Source of the DNA: Mucilaginibacter agri
GTDB lineage: Bacteria > Bacteroidota > Bacteroidia > Sphingobacteriales > Sphingobacteriaceae
Assembly: GCF_009928685.1 (NCBI RefSeq)
Contig: NZ_WWEO01000037.1
Coordinates: 61,670 to 125,669 of the forward strand
Direction of reading: 5' to 3'
Length of the DNA: 64,000 nucleotides
Notes under the pieces: model-generated
What the model saw: only the letters and a program-made list of their open reading frames with translations
What the model was told of the DNA's origin: nothing
Database searches by the model: none
Made by a program: the position numbers and the translations under genes
Part shown: positions 1 to 8,375 of the stretch, piece after piece
Layout: each line of letters opens with the position of its first letter
How positions within the stretch are numbered: the first letter of the stretch is position 1

Positions 1-2
1 AG

Positions 3-113
3 CTAGTAGAGATTGGAGATGATAAACATCGCCTTCAAATAGCCAATTTTCGCTCTACGCAGGAATTTACAGCTAGTTCTGACTTTGCGTCTAAATACGT
101 ATTTGACAACTAA
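3..113 (+). CDS. 3' end of a gene cut by the window edge
   Basis: An open frame runs from the left edge to a TAA at 111-113 and gives 36 residues of ordinary composition, ending in KYVFDN. No family is recognised. The overlapping minus-strand frame at 3-212 has a poorer composition and is taken as its shadow. The start lies outside the window. Confidence 0.35.
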   Translation, partial: LVEIGDDKHRLQIANFRSTQEFTASSDFASKYVFDN

Positions 114-270
114 AAAGCAGGACATTGCACTGCCGAAGGCGATGTTTAACGTTTCCCAAAAGCAAAGGAATGGTGCTGCGTTGAGCGAGGAATTGCGGGT
201 GTGAAGTAACATCGGTTATTTACAACGTATTCAGTGTTGTTGCCGAATTTTAGATTCCGTTTATCTCACA

Positions 271-510
271 TTACTTTTTTTGAAAAGTCTCCCTTGTAAA
301 ATAAGGTGTAAGGCGAGCCAGGTTCGAAAATGGTTCAATAGCTGTGATTCCGTTTTGATCCGTGTCATAAAACACCTCCACGTAAAATTGCGGTAAAGTG
401 TAAAGCATTATTTTAGCAAAACCTTCATTTCGTTGACCGATCAACTTTCCTGTCCAGGTATATTCCGCCTGGTCAAGTTTTGATAATGCAGTAAATTCCT
501 CGAGCTTCAT
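271..510 (-). CDS. small hypothetical protein, 79 aa
   Basis: Unrecognised soluble protein of 79 residues starting MKLEEFTAL, with no signal peptide or membrane segment. It begins 10 bases after the stop of the 82-residue gene at 521-769 on the same strand, so the two are probably co-transcribed. Its reality is supported by a decayed second copy of the same gene order at 13.4-13.9 kb, where this gene is scrambled by indels. Function unknown; a stress-related accessory role is only suggested by the neighbours. Confidence 0.6.
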   Translation of the reverse strand: MKLEEFTALSKLDQAEYTWTGKLIGQRNEGFAKIMLYTLPQFYVEVFYDTDQNGITAIEPFSNLARLTPYFTRETFQKK

Positions 511-520
511 TTTGTTGTCA

Positions 521-769
521 TCAGGTCATCGAAGTTAGCACCCTGGCAATGGCTTCAATTAAGGGCTTGCTGACCGAAGAGATTTCAGCAACGACTGGAC
601 TTTCTTTTAAAAGCGCACGATAATTTCCCTCTTCGTCTTGTTCGAATTGAATGACCTGATCCTGAACCACTACACTGATCCTGTAGAAATAGCCAAAACG
701 TTGTACGATTCCCTTAAATTCAAACCGCTCTTCTTCGAACTTTACCGGTATATAAATGACGTTGTCCAT
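521..769 (-). CDS. small hypothetical protein, 82 aa
   Basis: An 82-residue soluble protein starting MDNVIYIPV with a run of alternating hydrophobic residues (about 15-50) that looks beta-rich, then a short C-terminal helix. No family recognised. It lies directly upstream of the 79-residue gene in the same direction. A damaged paralogue at 13645-13890 keeps the segment VIQFEQDEEGNYRAL almost unchanged but has a CAA-to-TAA nonsense change and has lost its stop. That pattern of protein-level conservation supports a real gene here. Confidence 0.6.
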   Translation of the reverse strand: MDNVIYIPVKFEEERFEFKGIVQRFGYFYRISVVVQDQVIQFEQDEEGNYRALLKESPVVAEISSVSKPLIEAIARVLTSMT

Positions 770-833
770 TCAGCTCAAATATATAAATGTAAATTTAAGT
801 AGCGGCCAAAAGAAATTACCGAAACCTTAACGG

Positions 834-1043
834 TTAAACACCATTCGTATGTTCTTGATTGGCCGGTACTTCATCCGGATGATGCTCAAAATGAATTCGT
901 GCCTGTTTCAGGCCGGTAGCGATAGCTTCTCCTTCATTATGGGTTGTCTTCAAAACTTCGTTAGCGATTTCCACCGCCTTATCACGAAGATATTTTGGTT
1001 GGTTCTTATATGATGGCGGATAATCGCCATTATACCAAGGCAT
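834..1043 (-). CDS. YdaT-like small protein, 69 aa
   Basis: A 69-residue protein starting MPWYNGDYPPS. The MPW-x-x-x-DYP start, the following 'KAVEIANEVL' helix and the 'EGEAIATGLKQAR' segment resemble the small YdaT/ChaB-like proteins, whose role is poorly known. A longer frame exists upstream, but the start at 1043 is chosen because a strong AAGGAGG ribosome-binding site sits 4-5 bases before it, which is unusual for Bacteroidota. A 5' remnant of a second copy, with the same upstream sequence, is found at 14060-14160. Confidence 0.7.
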   Translation of the reverse strand: MPWYNGDYPPSYKNQPKYLRDKAVEIANEVLKTTHNEGEAIATGLKQARIHFEHHPDEVPANQEHTNGV

Positions 1044-1047
1044 AATT

Positions 1048-1054
1048 CCTCCTT
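1048..1054 (-). promoter_or_regulatory. strong Shine-Dalgarno site for the YdaT-like gene
   Basis: On the minus strand the bases read AAGGAGG, 4 bases before the ATG at 1043-1041. Bacteroidota genes seldom use such a strong site, so it decides the start. The same block is preserved in the decayed copy near 14161-14172. Confidence 0.6.
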
Positions 1055-1071
1055 TTTTACGGATATATATA

Positions 1072-1362
1072 CTATAATTCACGTAAGCTTTTCATTACTG
1101 AACTAGCAATAATTCCGCCAAAGGTGTACCATGCTACGGTCAATATTTGGGTTTTGCTGGTTCGGGTAACGGGTGCATCGCTGAGGCCAATAGGCTTTGT
1201 TAAAGTTAAGGCACCGATACCCGCCGCTAAGCCGGCCAATGCGCCTATGTAGGGTAGGTGCTTTTTTTTAGAAATGCCGACAATACTGAAATAAGCGGCA
1301 TTACTGACGAGATCAGCCGTTAAGGTGGCAGCAAATAGGGTGTTCCCGGTAATATGAGCCTG
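1072..1362 (-). pseudogene. 3' fragment of a small multi-pass membrane protein
   Basis: This is the C-terminal two thirds of a protein closely similar to the intact 149-residue protein at 24974-25423: both share the blocks ITGN/LTGN, FAAT, GIGAL and GLSDAPV-RT--KT. The fragment starts abruptly near 1362, where the N-terminal part should be, and meets a fragment of an unrelated plus-strand gene. No start codon is available. A third, still more decayed copy is at 14185-14340. Confidence 0.7.
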
Positions 1363-1370
1363 CGTATAGC

Positions 1371-1652
1371 GTTTTCTATAGCAATCCTGATATTAATACC
1401 GGTGCTGAAAAATGGAATTACAGAGCCGGCATTCGTGGACAGAATTTTCAGGTGGATGATATGATGTACTCATGCGGTACCTTTACGCTTAACCTCGCTG
1501 CCGGGCTACCGGCGAGCAGTACCATCACAGCTGCAGACCTGAGCACAGGCAAAATAAGATGGACTAATAATAATCTACCTTTTTCTATTGGCAGCTCTGT
1601 TGCACCTTGCGTATCAATAAGGGGCAATGGATATTCAAGCGATATACAATAG
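1371..1652 (+). pseudogene. 3' fragment of a PQQ-type beta-propeller protein
   Basis: The frame ending in TAG at 1650-1652 is open back to about 1371 without an ATG near its beginning. It encodes two repeats of the form 'D-NTGAEKWNY' and 'ADLSTGKIRWT' followed by 'IGSSVAP', typical of PQQ-like (WD40-like) propeller blades, often found in exported proteins. The 5' part is missing and the fragment abuts the truncated membrane-protein gene on the other strand. Most likely a rearrangement scar, not expressed. Confidence 0.55.
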
Positions 1653-1921
1653 AATTTTAGTCAATTAACTTTGGGAACAATTTGGCTGCAAGGGTTAGAT
1701 TTTATATACCCAACCCTGATAAAAGGTAGATATTATAGCATTCTGACATCCAAATAACACGATTTTTTTCGTTTGTACTTATATTTGTATTGCAAGGATC
1801 TCTTACCAGCGTACTTCCGCAGGCATCATTAAACACTGCAACTCTTCTGAGCATCAACTCTGCTTTCAACGCATTCTAAGGGGCGAGATCTTAAGCATTT
1901 CACTTAAATATATTTTTATAA

Positions 1922-2782
1922 ATGAGGCAACTTAAAATAAGTGAGTCAATCACCAATCGTGAGACAGCATCGTTGAATCAGTATTTATCAGATATTGCCA
2001 AGATTCCGATGGTTACTCCGCAGGAAGAAGTGACATTGACGCAAAAAATCAGGGAAGGGGACCAGGCAGCTTTGGAAAGATTAACAACTGCCAATTTACG
2101 GTTCGTGGTTTCCGTAGCAAAACAATATCAAAGTTCGGGTCTGACACTAGGTGACCTGATCAACGAAGGCAATGTAGGTTTAGTTAAAGCCGCCAAGCGG
2201 TTTGACGAAACCAAAGGCTTTAAATTTATATCGTATGCGGTTTGGTGGATACGCCAGTCCATACTCGCGGCTATCAACGATCAATCAAGGATGGTCAGAC
2301 TACCCGCAAATAAAGTCGGCGATATCGCCAGGATCGCCAAGGCTGCATCACAATTGGAACAGCAATTTGAACGCCAGCCAACACCTGAAGAACTGGCGGA
2401 GACCCTTGAAATTACGGCTGACAAGGTTAGCGATACGCTGGGACGCTCAGGAAGGCACATTTCTTATGACACGCCTTTTTCTACGGAGGAAGATAATACC
2501 TTACTGGATGTATTATCAAGTAATGAACTTGGTACAGATGTGGGATTGATGAAAGAGTCCCTGTCTGTGGAGCTATCGAATTCTATGCAGGTACTTGGGG
2601 ATAAGGAGAAAGATATATTAACCGCATTTTTTGGACTTGGTGATCATCAGGCACAGAGCCTGGAAGAAATAGGGGACAGGTATCACCTTACCAGGGAACG
2701 TGTCAGGCAGATCAAGGATAAAGCATTAGCCAGATTACGTAGCAATTCACGCGCCTGGGTTTTAAAAGGTTACCTGGATTAA
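1922..2782 (+). CDS. RpoD-type (group 1/2) sigma-70 factor
   Basis: A 286-residue sigma factor of the length and layout of the Bacteroidota housekeeping RpoD: the MRQLKI start, region 1.2 (about 15-50), region 2 with 'NLRFVVSVAKQYQ' and 'ISYAVWWIRQSI' (55-125), region 3 (130-190) and region 4 with the helix-turn-helix 'LTRERVRQIKDKAL' (220-275). It differs from the typical RpoD at normally invariant places (for example AAINDQSRM in place of a QAL-EQSRIVR-like stretch, and a shortened acidic segment). It is probably a second, accessory sigma of the primary type. A TATATTTG box at 1780-1787 fits the Bacteroidota -7 consensus, but no -33 box stands out. Confidence 0.9.
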   Translation: MRQLKISESITNRETASLNQYLSDIAKIPMVTPQEEVTLTQKIREGDQAALERLTTANLRFVVSVAKQYQSSGLTLGDLINEGNVGLVKAAKRFDETKGFKFISYAVWWIRQSILAAINDQSRMVRLPANKVGDIARIAKAASQLEQQFERQPTPEELAETLEITADKVSDTLGRSGRHISYDTPFSTEEDNTLLDVLSSNELGTDVGLMKESLSVELSNSMQVLGDKEKDILTAFFGLGDHQAQSLEEIGDRYHLTRERVRQIKDKALARLRSNSRAWVLKGYLD

Positions 2783-2789
2783 AAATAGA

Positions 2790-2818
2790 AACCTCCCTCG
2801 TCAATAGGGAGTTCTTAT
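2790..2818 (+). terminator. probable terminator after the sigma factor gene
   Basis: CTCCCT and AGGGAG pair around a 7-base loop and are followed by a T-rich stretch (TTCTTATTT), 8 bases past the sigma factor stop. Confidence 0.5.
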
Positions 2819-2855
2819 TTAACGTGTAAAACATGTTTCCAAAATTAATGCTGAA

Positions 2856-3023
2856 TCAAATTTGTATTTGTGGGATAGCCGCTATTTTTACTTTAACTAA
2901 ATCACCAGTAACCAGTCCCAAAATTACGGCGACAAAGTAGCCCCAGTTCAACGAAGATTGTTGATTGATTTCGCTACTCTGATTCTTGTAATTATTGATC
3001 TGCTCATTCAAAAGTTGATCCGT
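2856..3023 (-). pseudogene. remnant or unusual small membrane protein
   Basis: A minus-strand frame of about 55 codons ends with TGA at 2856-2858 and carries a polar helix (NEQINNYKNQSSEINQQ) followed by one membrane segment (WGYFVAVILGLVTG). There is no ATG in frame and a stop lies just upstream; a TTG near 3011 is the only possible start. It may be a 5'-truncated remnant. Family unknown. Confidence 0.3.
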
Positions 3024-3169
3024 TCAGACTGTAATCAGTGGTCACCTATCTGTTATTGATATCAAATACTTGCAACTTTCGAAGTAGCGTCAATTACTTG
3101 TGATAAATCAATTTGCAACTAAGTAAAACACAAATTAAAGCTATCTGTTGCTAAATAAATTAGTATAAG

Positions 3170-3439
3170 ATGATTTATAGCAACGATAACGAAGAGAAGC
3201 TTTTTCGGGGAGACGAGAGTGCTGAAGATTTAACAGGGATCAAGGGATCAAATACAATTAAAGATCCGGATGACTGGACCACTGGCGATGAGCCGATGAC
3301 TGGTGCTCAACAATCTTACCTGACGACCTTGAGTACTGAAGCAGGTGAGGAGTTTAATGAAAGTTTAACTAAGGCTCAAGCTTCGAAAAGGATCGAAGAA
3401 CTACAGCACAAAACTGGCAGGGGACTTGACAGTGAATAA
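3170..3439 (+). CDS. DUF3072 domain protein
   Basis: An 89-residue, acidic, soluble protein. Residues 30-85 carry the DUF3072 hallmark 'DPDDWTTGDEPMTGAQ-SYL' and the end 'LTKAQASKRIEELQ'. The function of this family is unknown; members are small stress-associated proteins in many soil bacteria. Its last codons overlap the start of the response regulator gene (3426), so translation of the two is probably coupled. The decayed copy near 14.34-14.43 kb keeps the upstream region of this gene but has lost the coding part. Confidence 0.8.
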   Translation: MIYSNDNEEKLFRGDESAEDLTGIKGSNTIKDPDDWTTGDEPMTGAQQSYLTTLSTEAGEEFNESLTKAQASKRIEELQHKTGRGLDSE

Positions 3440-3827
3440 CTCTGAAAGCCGCAACAGGCGGCAAAGGATATTGATTATCGATGATCAGCAAGATGTACTC
3501 GATCTGATGACAGAGCTATTAGAACCGCAAGAATATCAGGTGACAACACTAAATCAGGTACAAGACATTTTCACTGAGATAGACAATAGCCAACCCGATA
3601 TTATTTTGATGGATTTTATACTTTCTGGTATTAACGGCGGGGAGTTTTGTGCGCAGATCAAGAAAAACGTACATACTAAACACATCCCGGTGATTTTCTT
3701 ATCGGCGCATTCGCGGGTAATTGAATCACCGGGAAATTATGGGTATGATGACTTTATTGCTAAGCCATTTGATGTCGACGACGTACTGGCTACGATCAAA
3801 AAATATTTGCCGGCACGTTCAACATAA
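3426..3827 (+). CDS. single-domain response regulator (CheY-like)
   Basis: About 131-133 residues, only a receiver domain: acidic pair D19-D20, phospho-acceptor D63 in 'ILMDF', S93 in 'VIFLSA' and K113 in 'IAKPF'. There is no output domain. Start codons TTG 3426 or GTG 3432 both lie inside the end of the DUF3072 gene, indicating translational coupling. The cognate kinase is not adjacent; PAS kinase 22018 and LOV kinase 46815 also lack partner regulators. A remnant of the same 3' end is at 14426-14505. Confidence 0.85.
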   Translation: MTVNNSESRNRRQRILIIDDQQDVLDLMTELLEPQEYQVTTLNQVQDIFTEIDNSQPDIILMDFILSGINGGEFCAQIKKNVHTKHIPVIFLSAHSRVIESPGNYGYDDFIAKPFDVDDVLATIKKYLPARST

Positions 3828-4008
3828 GCCACGACTAAAAGCTTTATCATTTGGGAAAGGTGCTCAATCAAACCGGTCTCATATTTGGAACATTGCGGTA
3901 CTGCAACGTAATCAGTTATTCCTGAATTTCGGTTTGCAAGAACGCTAACAAATCAATACTTGGTACGTTGTATTATTGCTGCCATTTGGTTGCTTATAAA
4001 ACAACTAA

Positions 4009-5805
4009 ATGAAAATCAAAAAAAGATCGCGTATTGTCTTATTCGTAATTGGCACAATAGGCTTTTTTATTTTAATGAGCCTTTTATTGATTAACACCCT
4101 CTTAGCACCCGTACTAACCAGGAAAATTAAATCTGCTGTTATCAAGGCTAGTAACGGCTTATACCAGGTGAATTTCAGCAGTCTAGACTTACATGTACTG
4201 CAAGGCAAAGCCACATTTAAAAACATTACCTTAATACCGGACACCGCAGTCTTTGAGCGTCAGCGAAACGATAAAGGCAAACCATCCTTTCTGATAAAAA
4301 TTTCGGCTGGTCATTTGTCGCTTTCCGGTGCGCATCTCTGGGCTTATCTGCTACATAGAAAGCTGGAAATTGGCTTAATTGCTTTGGATAGCCCGGACGT
4401 TGCACTTAACATCTATCCGGACCGCGCTCTTGCCAAACCTCAAAAGGAAGCCAAAACCATTTACCAGCAAATCAAAAAAAGTCTCCGTTTGATTGATGTG
4501 GACTTGATCGCTGTCGACCATATCCGCTTAAATTATAAAGATTATAGCTCTTCCAAGACCGAAACAATCCGGCTAAAGGATATGAGTCTGCGGGCTTACG
4601 ATCTTTTAATTGATTCTGCAACGCAGGCAGATACGACGCGCACATTGTTTTGCCGTAATATTCATACGGACCTGCACAATATCCACGGGGTTTCCGCCGG
4701 TGGATTATACCAGTATAACTTGCGTTCCATTACCTATAATAGCCAGGATGCCTGTCTAAAACTTGCGGGTATTATATTAAAGCCCTTACCCGTAACGTCA
4801 TTTTTTCAAAAAAGTCGTGATGACCGCTTTAGTTTGAATTTAGATTCCGTGATCCTGAATCATGCAGATCTGGAAACCTTCAGGCTTAAACAAATGCTGT
4901 TCGTTCATAAAATTACATGTTATAATGGCGAATTCGAAGATTTCAGTAATCCTCACGGGCTGATAAAGAAATCTGATAGGGTTGTTACTTTCCCGAATAA
5001 AGCGTTAAGAAAGATGTCGACGATATTAGCAGTAGATACCCTTGATATCAGGAGATTTAAAGTCTCTTATCAGGAATATAATAAAGATGCCGGGAAAACA
5101 GGGTGGATCTTATTTGACAATATCTCAGGCAGGTTTCTAAACATTACAAATTATAAGCCCTTCCTGGTTAAGAATCCGTATTGTAAAGTAATAACGCAAA
5201 GTTATTTCATGGGGAAAGGCAAGCTCGACCTGCAATTTTCTTTTAATTTGATCGATATTGCATGCTCCTTTGCTTATAAAGGACATCTGGGCCCAATGGA
5301 AATTCCATTGGTTAATCCGGCAGTTATGCCGCTGGCATTGGTGGAGATCAAAACCGGACAGGTCAAAAGCCTTGATTTTAATATTCAAAGTAATCGTAGA
5401 AAAAGTACCGGAGACGTAACGCTGCTGTATAACAATCTGAATATTGCCTTGCTCAATTCAGGCGTCCACAAGAAATATGAGCTGAGTCCCATAAAATCAT
5501 TTGTGGCCAATAACCTGTTGATTAAAAATGATAACCCTGATAACAAAGATCAGCCACCACGGCACGCAAGGATACTTTTTATACGTCCTGCGAGCTATTC
5601 TTTTTTCAAATCGTTATGGCAAACGCTGCTCAGTGGATTAAAGCCATGTGTTGGGGTTGGTGATACCCAACAGCAAGCGGTGTCGCATCCACTTGCTCCA
5701 AAAGAGCAGCAAGCTTTAAATAAGGCAAACAAAAAGGCTTTAAAGCAAAAGAAAAGGGCAGATAAAGAACACCAGAAACAGTTAAGGAAACAAGATCATG
5801 CCTAA
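4009..5805 (+). CDS. AsmA-like inner-membrane-anchored envelope protein
   Basis: A 598-residue protein with one N-terminal membrane segment (about 10-32) followed by a long beta-rich region with blocks typical of AsmA/TamB-related proteins ('FSSLDLHVLQGKATFKNI', 'IDVDLIAVDHIRLNY'). Such proteins form bridge-like lipid-handling or assembly structures in the periplasm. The C-terminal 40 residues are very rich in Lys and Gln and may be a coiled tail. It stands alone between the response regulator and a strong terminator. The family call rests on overall layout, not on catalytic motifs. Confidence 0.65.
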   Translation: MKIKKRSRIVLFVIGTIGFFILMSLLLINTLLAPVLTRKIKSAVIKASNGLYQVNFSSLDLHVLQGKATFKNITLIPDTAVFERQRNDKGKPSFLIKISAGHLSLSGAHLWAYLLHRKLEIGLIALDSPDVALNIYPDRALAKPQKEAKTIYQQIKKSLRLIDVDLIAVDHIRLNYKDYSSSKTETIRLKDMSLRAYDLLIDSATQADTTRTLFCRNIHTDLHNIHGVSAGGLYQYNLRSITYNSQDACLKLAGIILKPLPVTSFFQKSRDDRFSLNLDSVILNHADLETFRLKQMLFVHKITCYNGEFEDFSNPHGLIKKSDRVVTFPNKALRKMSTILAVDTLDIRRFKVSYQEYNKDAGKTGWILFDNISGRFLNITNYKPFLVKNPYCKVITQSYFMGKGKLDLQFSFNLIDIACSFAYKGHLGPMEIPLVNPAVMPLALVEIKTGQVKSLDFNIQSNRRKSTGDVTLLYNNLNIALLNSGVHKKYELSPIKSFVANNLLIKNDNPDNKDQPPRHARILFIRPASYSFFKSLWQTLLSGLKPCVGVGDTQQQAVSHPLAPKEQQALNKANKKALKQKKRADKEHQKQLRKQDHA

Positions 5806-5844
5806 AGGATACATCTTGTGTTGCTTTGACGATTGTTAGCTATA

Positions 5845-5872
5845 CGGCAGCGCTTCAGCGCTGCCGCTTTTG
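5845..5872 (+). terminator. Rho-independent terminator of the AsmA-like gene
   Basis: A perfect stem CGGCAGCGC / GCGCTGCCG with a short loop is followed by CTTTTGT, 40 bases after the stop codon. Confidence 0.8.
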
Positions 5873-5885
5873 TCTGTATTACCTG

Positions 5886-6100
5886 TTATTGCAGCTTAAG
5901 GCTTTCGATTTCGTTCAATGCAGTTTCAATCTCTTCGCGCTCGCTTTTTAATAATTCCAGATGGTCGGCATGATCGGAAATATATTCGTCATATTTGGCA
6001 ACTGCCGCTTTCTCACCCGTTTGGATCCCTTCTATTAAGGCCGTATCGTCAATCCCGGTAAGCTTCTTTTACGGTAATCCATCCGCGGTGCTGGCTCCCT
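5886..6100 (-). pseudogene. C-terminal remnant of a PA2169/DUF2383-like protein
   Basis: The minus-strand frame ending in TAA at 5886-5888 encodes 'GIQTGEKAAVAKYDEYI', then 'LLKSEREEIETALNEI' to the end. That matches the third and fourth helices of PA2169-family four-helix bundles ('GEDAA--AY-DAL' in the fusion at 10036-12294). The frame is interrupted by TAA after about 60 codons and the N-terminal half is absent. Probably a decayed gene. Confidence 0.45.
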
Positions 6101-6361
6101 TATATTCCGCCGTCTTCATTTTCAGCTTCACCGTCATGAGTGGCATTATGAGATTTTAATTGTCTGCATAAACTATGCGCTCAAGGACATTTTTAATAGA
6201 TAGTGTTTGATTAACGCTTGCCGCAGTTTATTCAGTACGCAGTGCATTTAATAACAGGCATATCCTAGTAAGAAATTTATTTTCCATTCAAGTAAATGCA
6301 CTTAAATGGCAATTTTAAAGTTCGGAACGATATATGTAATAAGAATTGCAATCTATATATT

Positions 6362-6484
6362 ATGAAAACTGAAGACAAATTACGTCAAGTACAATTATTC
6401 GATCTGAAAATCTTAATCGATTTAAAAGCTGACCTAAAAAAACTGAAAGACCGTAAACACGGCAAGAATCTTATCGCCGCGTAG
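6362..6484 (+). CDS. 40-residue charged peptide coupled to the FAD protein
   Basis: A 40-residue peptide starting MKTEDKLRQV, very rich in Lys and Leu, predicted helical, with no membrane segment. Its TAG stop (6482-6484) is followed within two bases by the ATG of the FAD/NAD(P) protein, and a GTG overlaps the stop, which suggests translational coupling or a leader peptide. A start at 6296 would add 22 residues of poor composition and is less likely. Unknown family. Confidence 0.5.
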   Translation: MKTEDKLRQVQLFDLKILIDLKADLKKLKDRKHGKNLIAA

Positions 6485-6486
6485 TG

Positions 6487-8178
6487 ATGCATATCGGTAT
6501 AATCGGGGGAGGCCCGAGTGCGATGTTTGTGCTGAAACGGCTTATCGAATTGGGACGATCAGACTTTCGCGTTGATATCTTTGAAAAAAAGAACAAATTG
6601 GGAGCCGGAATGCCTTACAGTGATGAAGGCGCACGAGCGGAACATATTACTAATGTTTCCGGTAATGAAATACCCGACCTCTTCACTACTGTTGAAGATT
6701 GGGTGGGTATGAATCACAGCGTTGCCAATAGTTATGATATAACCGTCAAAAATTTCAATGAATACAAAGTTCTTCCGCGACTGTTGTTTGGCGAATACCT
6801 TTCTCAGCAATTTAGCTTCATTTTAGCAAAAGCCGAACGAATGGGCTTAAAAGTAATAGTGCATTACCAAACGCACATCAAAGATATCCGGGACCTGGCG
6901 GCAATTAACAAAGTTGAACTTATTAGCAGGGATAATCGCGTCTTTTCGTTTAACAAAGTTGTTGTGTGCAGCGGCCATTACTGGTCGAAGCATTATGAAG
7001 ATATTGTACCGGGCTATTTCGATTCGCCTTATCCGCCTCATAAATTAACTCATCTGGTCAATCAAAGCGTCGCTATACGTGGGGCGTCGCTTACCGCGAT
7101 TGATGCGCTACGCACATTATCGTTGAATAACGGATCGTTCTCGCTTGATGAGCATGGTAAGAAAATTTACCGATTGAACAAAGACTGCCCTAAATTTAAA
7201 ATTATACTGCATTCAAGAAATGGTTTGCTGCCTGCTGTACGCTTTCACTTGGAAGATTCACACTTAGCGAAAGATTCAGTACTTGATCCGAAAGAGGTGG
7301 AGCATGTGCGTGCGCAGCATCATGGTTTTCTACCGCTTGACTATGTTTATCAACGAAACTTTTTAGAAGGGCTGAAACATAACAGGCCTGATTTTTATGA
7401 GTTAATCAAAGATCTTAGCCTGGAAGATTTTGTGGAACTGATGATGATCAGGCGTGAAGATACACCAGCCTTTGAGCTATTAAAAGCAGAGTATGCAGAA
7501 GCTGAACGTTCGATTGCGCTAAAGCGCTCGGTATACTGGAAAGAAATGCTGGCCATTTTAAGTTTCGCGATGAATTATCCAGCGAAATATTTTTCAGCGG
7601 AAGATATGCTGCGCTTACAGAAGACTTTGATGCCATTGATCGCTATTGTTATCGCATTCGCTCCGCAGGACTCGGTAGAAGAAATGATCGCGCTATATGA
7701 TGCCGGGCTTTTGGATTTGATCACAGTAGGGGATAAAAGCCAGATTGAGAGCGTAAAAGATGGGGGTATTTACTACCATTATATCGACGAGACAGGACAA
7801 AAAGTGTCGTCTTATTATGAGACATTTATTGATTGCATTGGTCAACCCCATCTCAATTACGACGAAATACCATTCCCCAGTTTGATCGCTGACCAAACCG
7901 TGTCTGCAGCCAAAATAAAATTCAGCGACCCTCAAATTGCAAAAACCTACGTTAATGGAGGTAATAAAAATGTTTATTGTGATACCACAGGAGATTACTA
8001 TTTAAAAGTTCCTGGCATCACAATCGATGATTATTTTCGGGTTATCAATAATTCCGGGGAAATTAATGAGAAAATATTTATGATGGCGGTTCCATTCATT
8101 GGAGGGTTTAATCCAGATTATTCAGGTCTGGATTTTGGTGAGGCGGCATCCGCCCGGATCGTCGAAAAGCTTATTTAG
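6487..8178 (+). CDS. FAD/NAD(P)-binding protein (HpyO/NAD_binding_9 type)
   Basis: A 563-residue flavoprotein-like protein. The N-terminus is a Rossmann dinucleotide motif, 'IGIIGGGPSAMFVLKRL', with an acidic end of the second strand ('DIFEKKNKLGAGMPYS'). A second nucleotide site is suggested by 'FNKVVVCSGHYW'. This matches the large FAD-NAD(P)-binding family whose members include L-ornithine/lysine monooxygenase-like proteins of unknown substrate. There is no signal peptide, so it is cytoplasmic. ATG 6487 is preferred over GTG 6484. The peptide before it appears coupled to it. Confidence 0.8.
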   Translation: MHIGIIGGGPSAMFVLKRLIELGRSDFRVDIFEKKNKLGAGMPYSDEGARAEHITNVSGNEIPDLFTTVEDWVGMNHSVANSYDITVKNFNEYKVLPRLLFGEYLSQQFSFILAKAERMGLKVIVHYQTHIKDIRDLAAINKVELISRDNRVFSFNKVVVCSGHYWSKHYEDIVPGYFDSPYPPHKLTHLVNQSVAIRGASLTAIDALRTLSLNNGSFSLDEHGKKIYRLNKDCPKFKIILHSRNGLLPAVRFHLEDSHLAKDSVLDPKEVEHVRAQHHGFLPLDYVYQRNFLEGLKHNRPDFYELIKDLSLEDFVELMMIRREDTPAFELLKAEYAEAERSIALKRSVYWKEMLAILSFAMNYPAKYFSAEDMLRLQKTLMPLIAIVIAFAPQDSVEEMIALYDAGLLDLITVGDKSQIESVKDGGIYYHYIDETGQKVSSYYETFIDCIGQPHLNYDEIPFPSLIADQTVSAAKIKFSDPQIAKTYVNGGNKNVYCDTTGDYYLKVPGITIDDYFRVINNSGEINEKIFMMAVPFIGGFNPDYSGLDFGEAASARIVEKLI

Positions 8179-8375
8179 GCAGCTATTAATATTAGTGGAT
8201 CCGGTTATTTAACATTACCCAATATTGAAATTAAAATATTTTAGAATAATGACTATAATGGGCATAAATGCTCGGATATAGCGACGGGCTTTAACCTGTC
8301 GCTAAGAACTAGAACCAGACTTATGATGTAGCGGTAGCAACAGGCGTCTGGTATCATAATTGAACGTTTAATACA

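Noticed and set aside
1780..1787. TATATTTG box as promoter for the sigma factor
   Set aside because: Fits the -7 consensus, but no -33 box at the right distance and it lies 135 bases before the gene.
8279..8352. two adjacent hairpins before the DUF1543 gene, considered as a riboswitch
   Set aside because: No known riboswitch core could be matched; the hairpins are short and one has a mismatch. Mentioned only with the gene.
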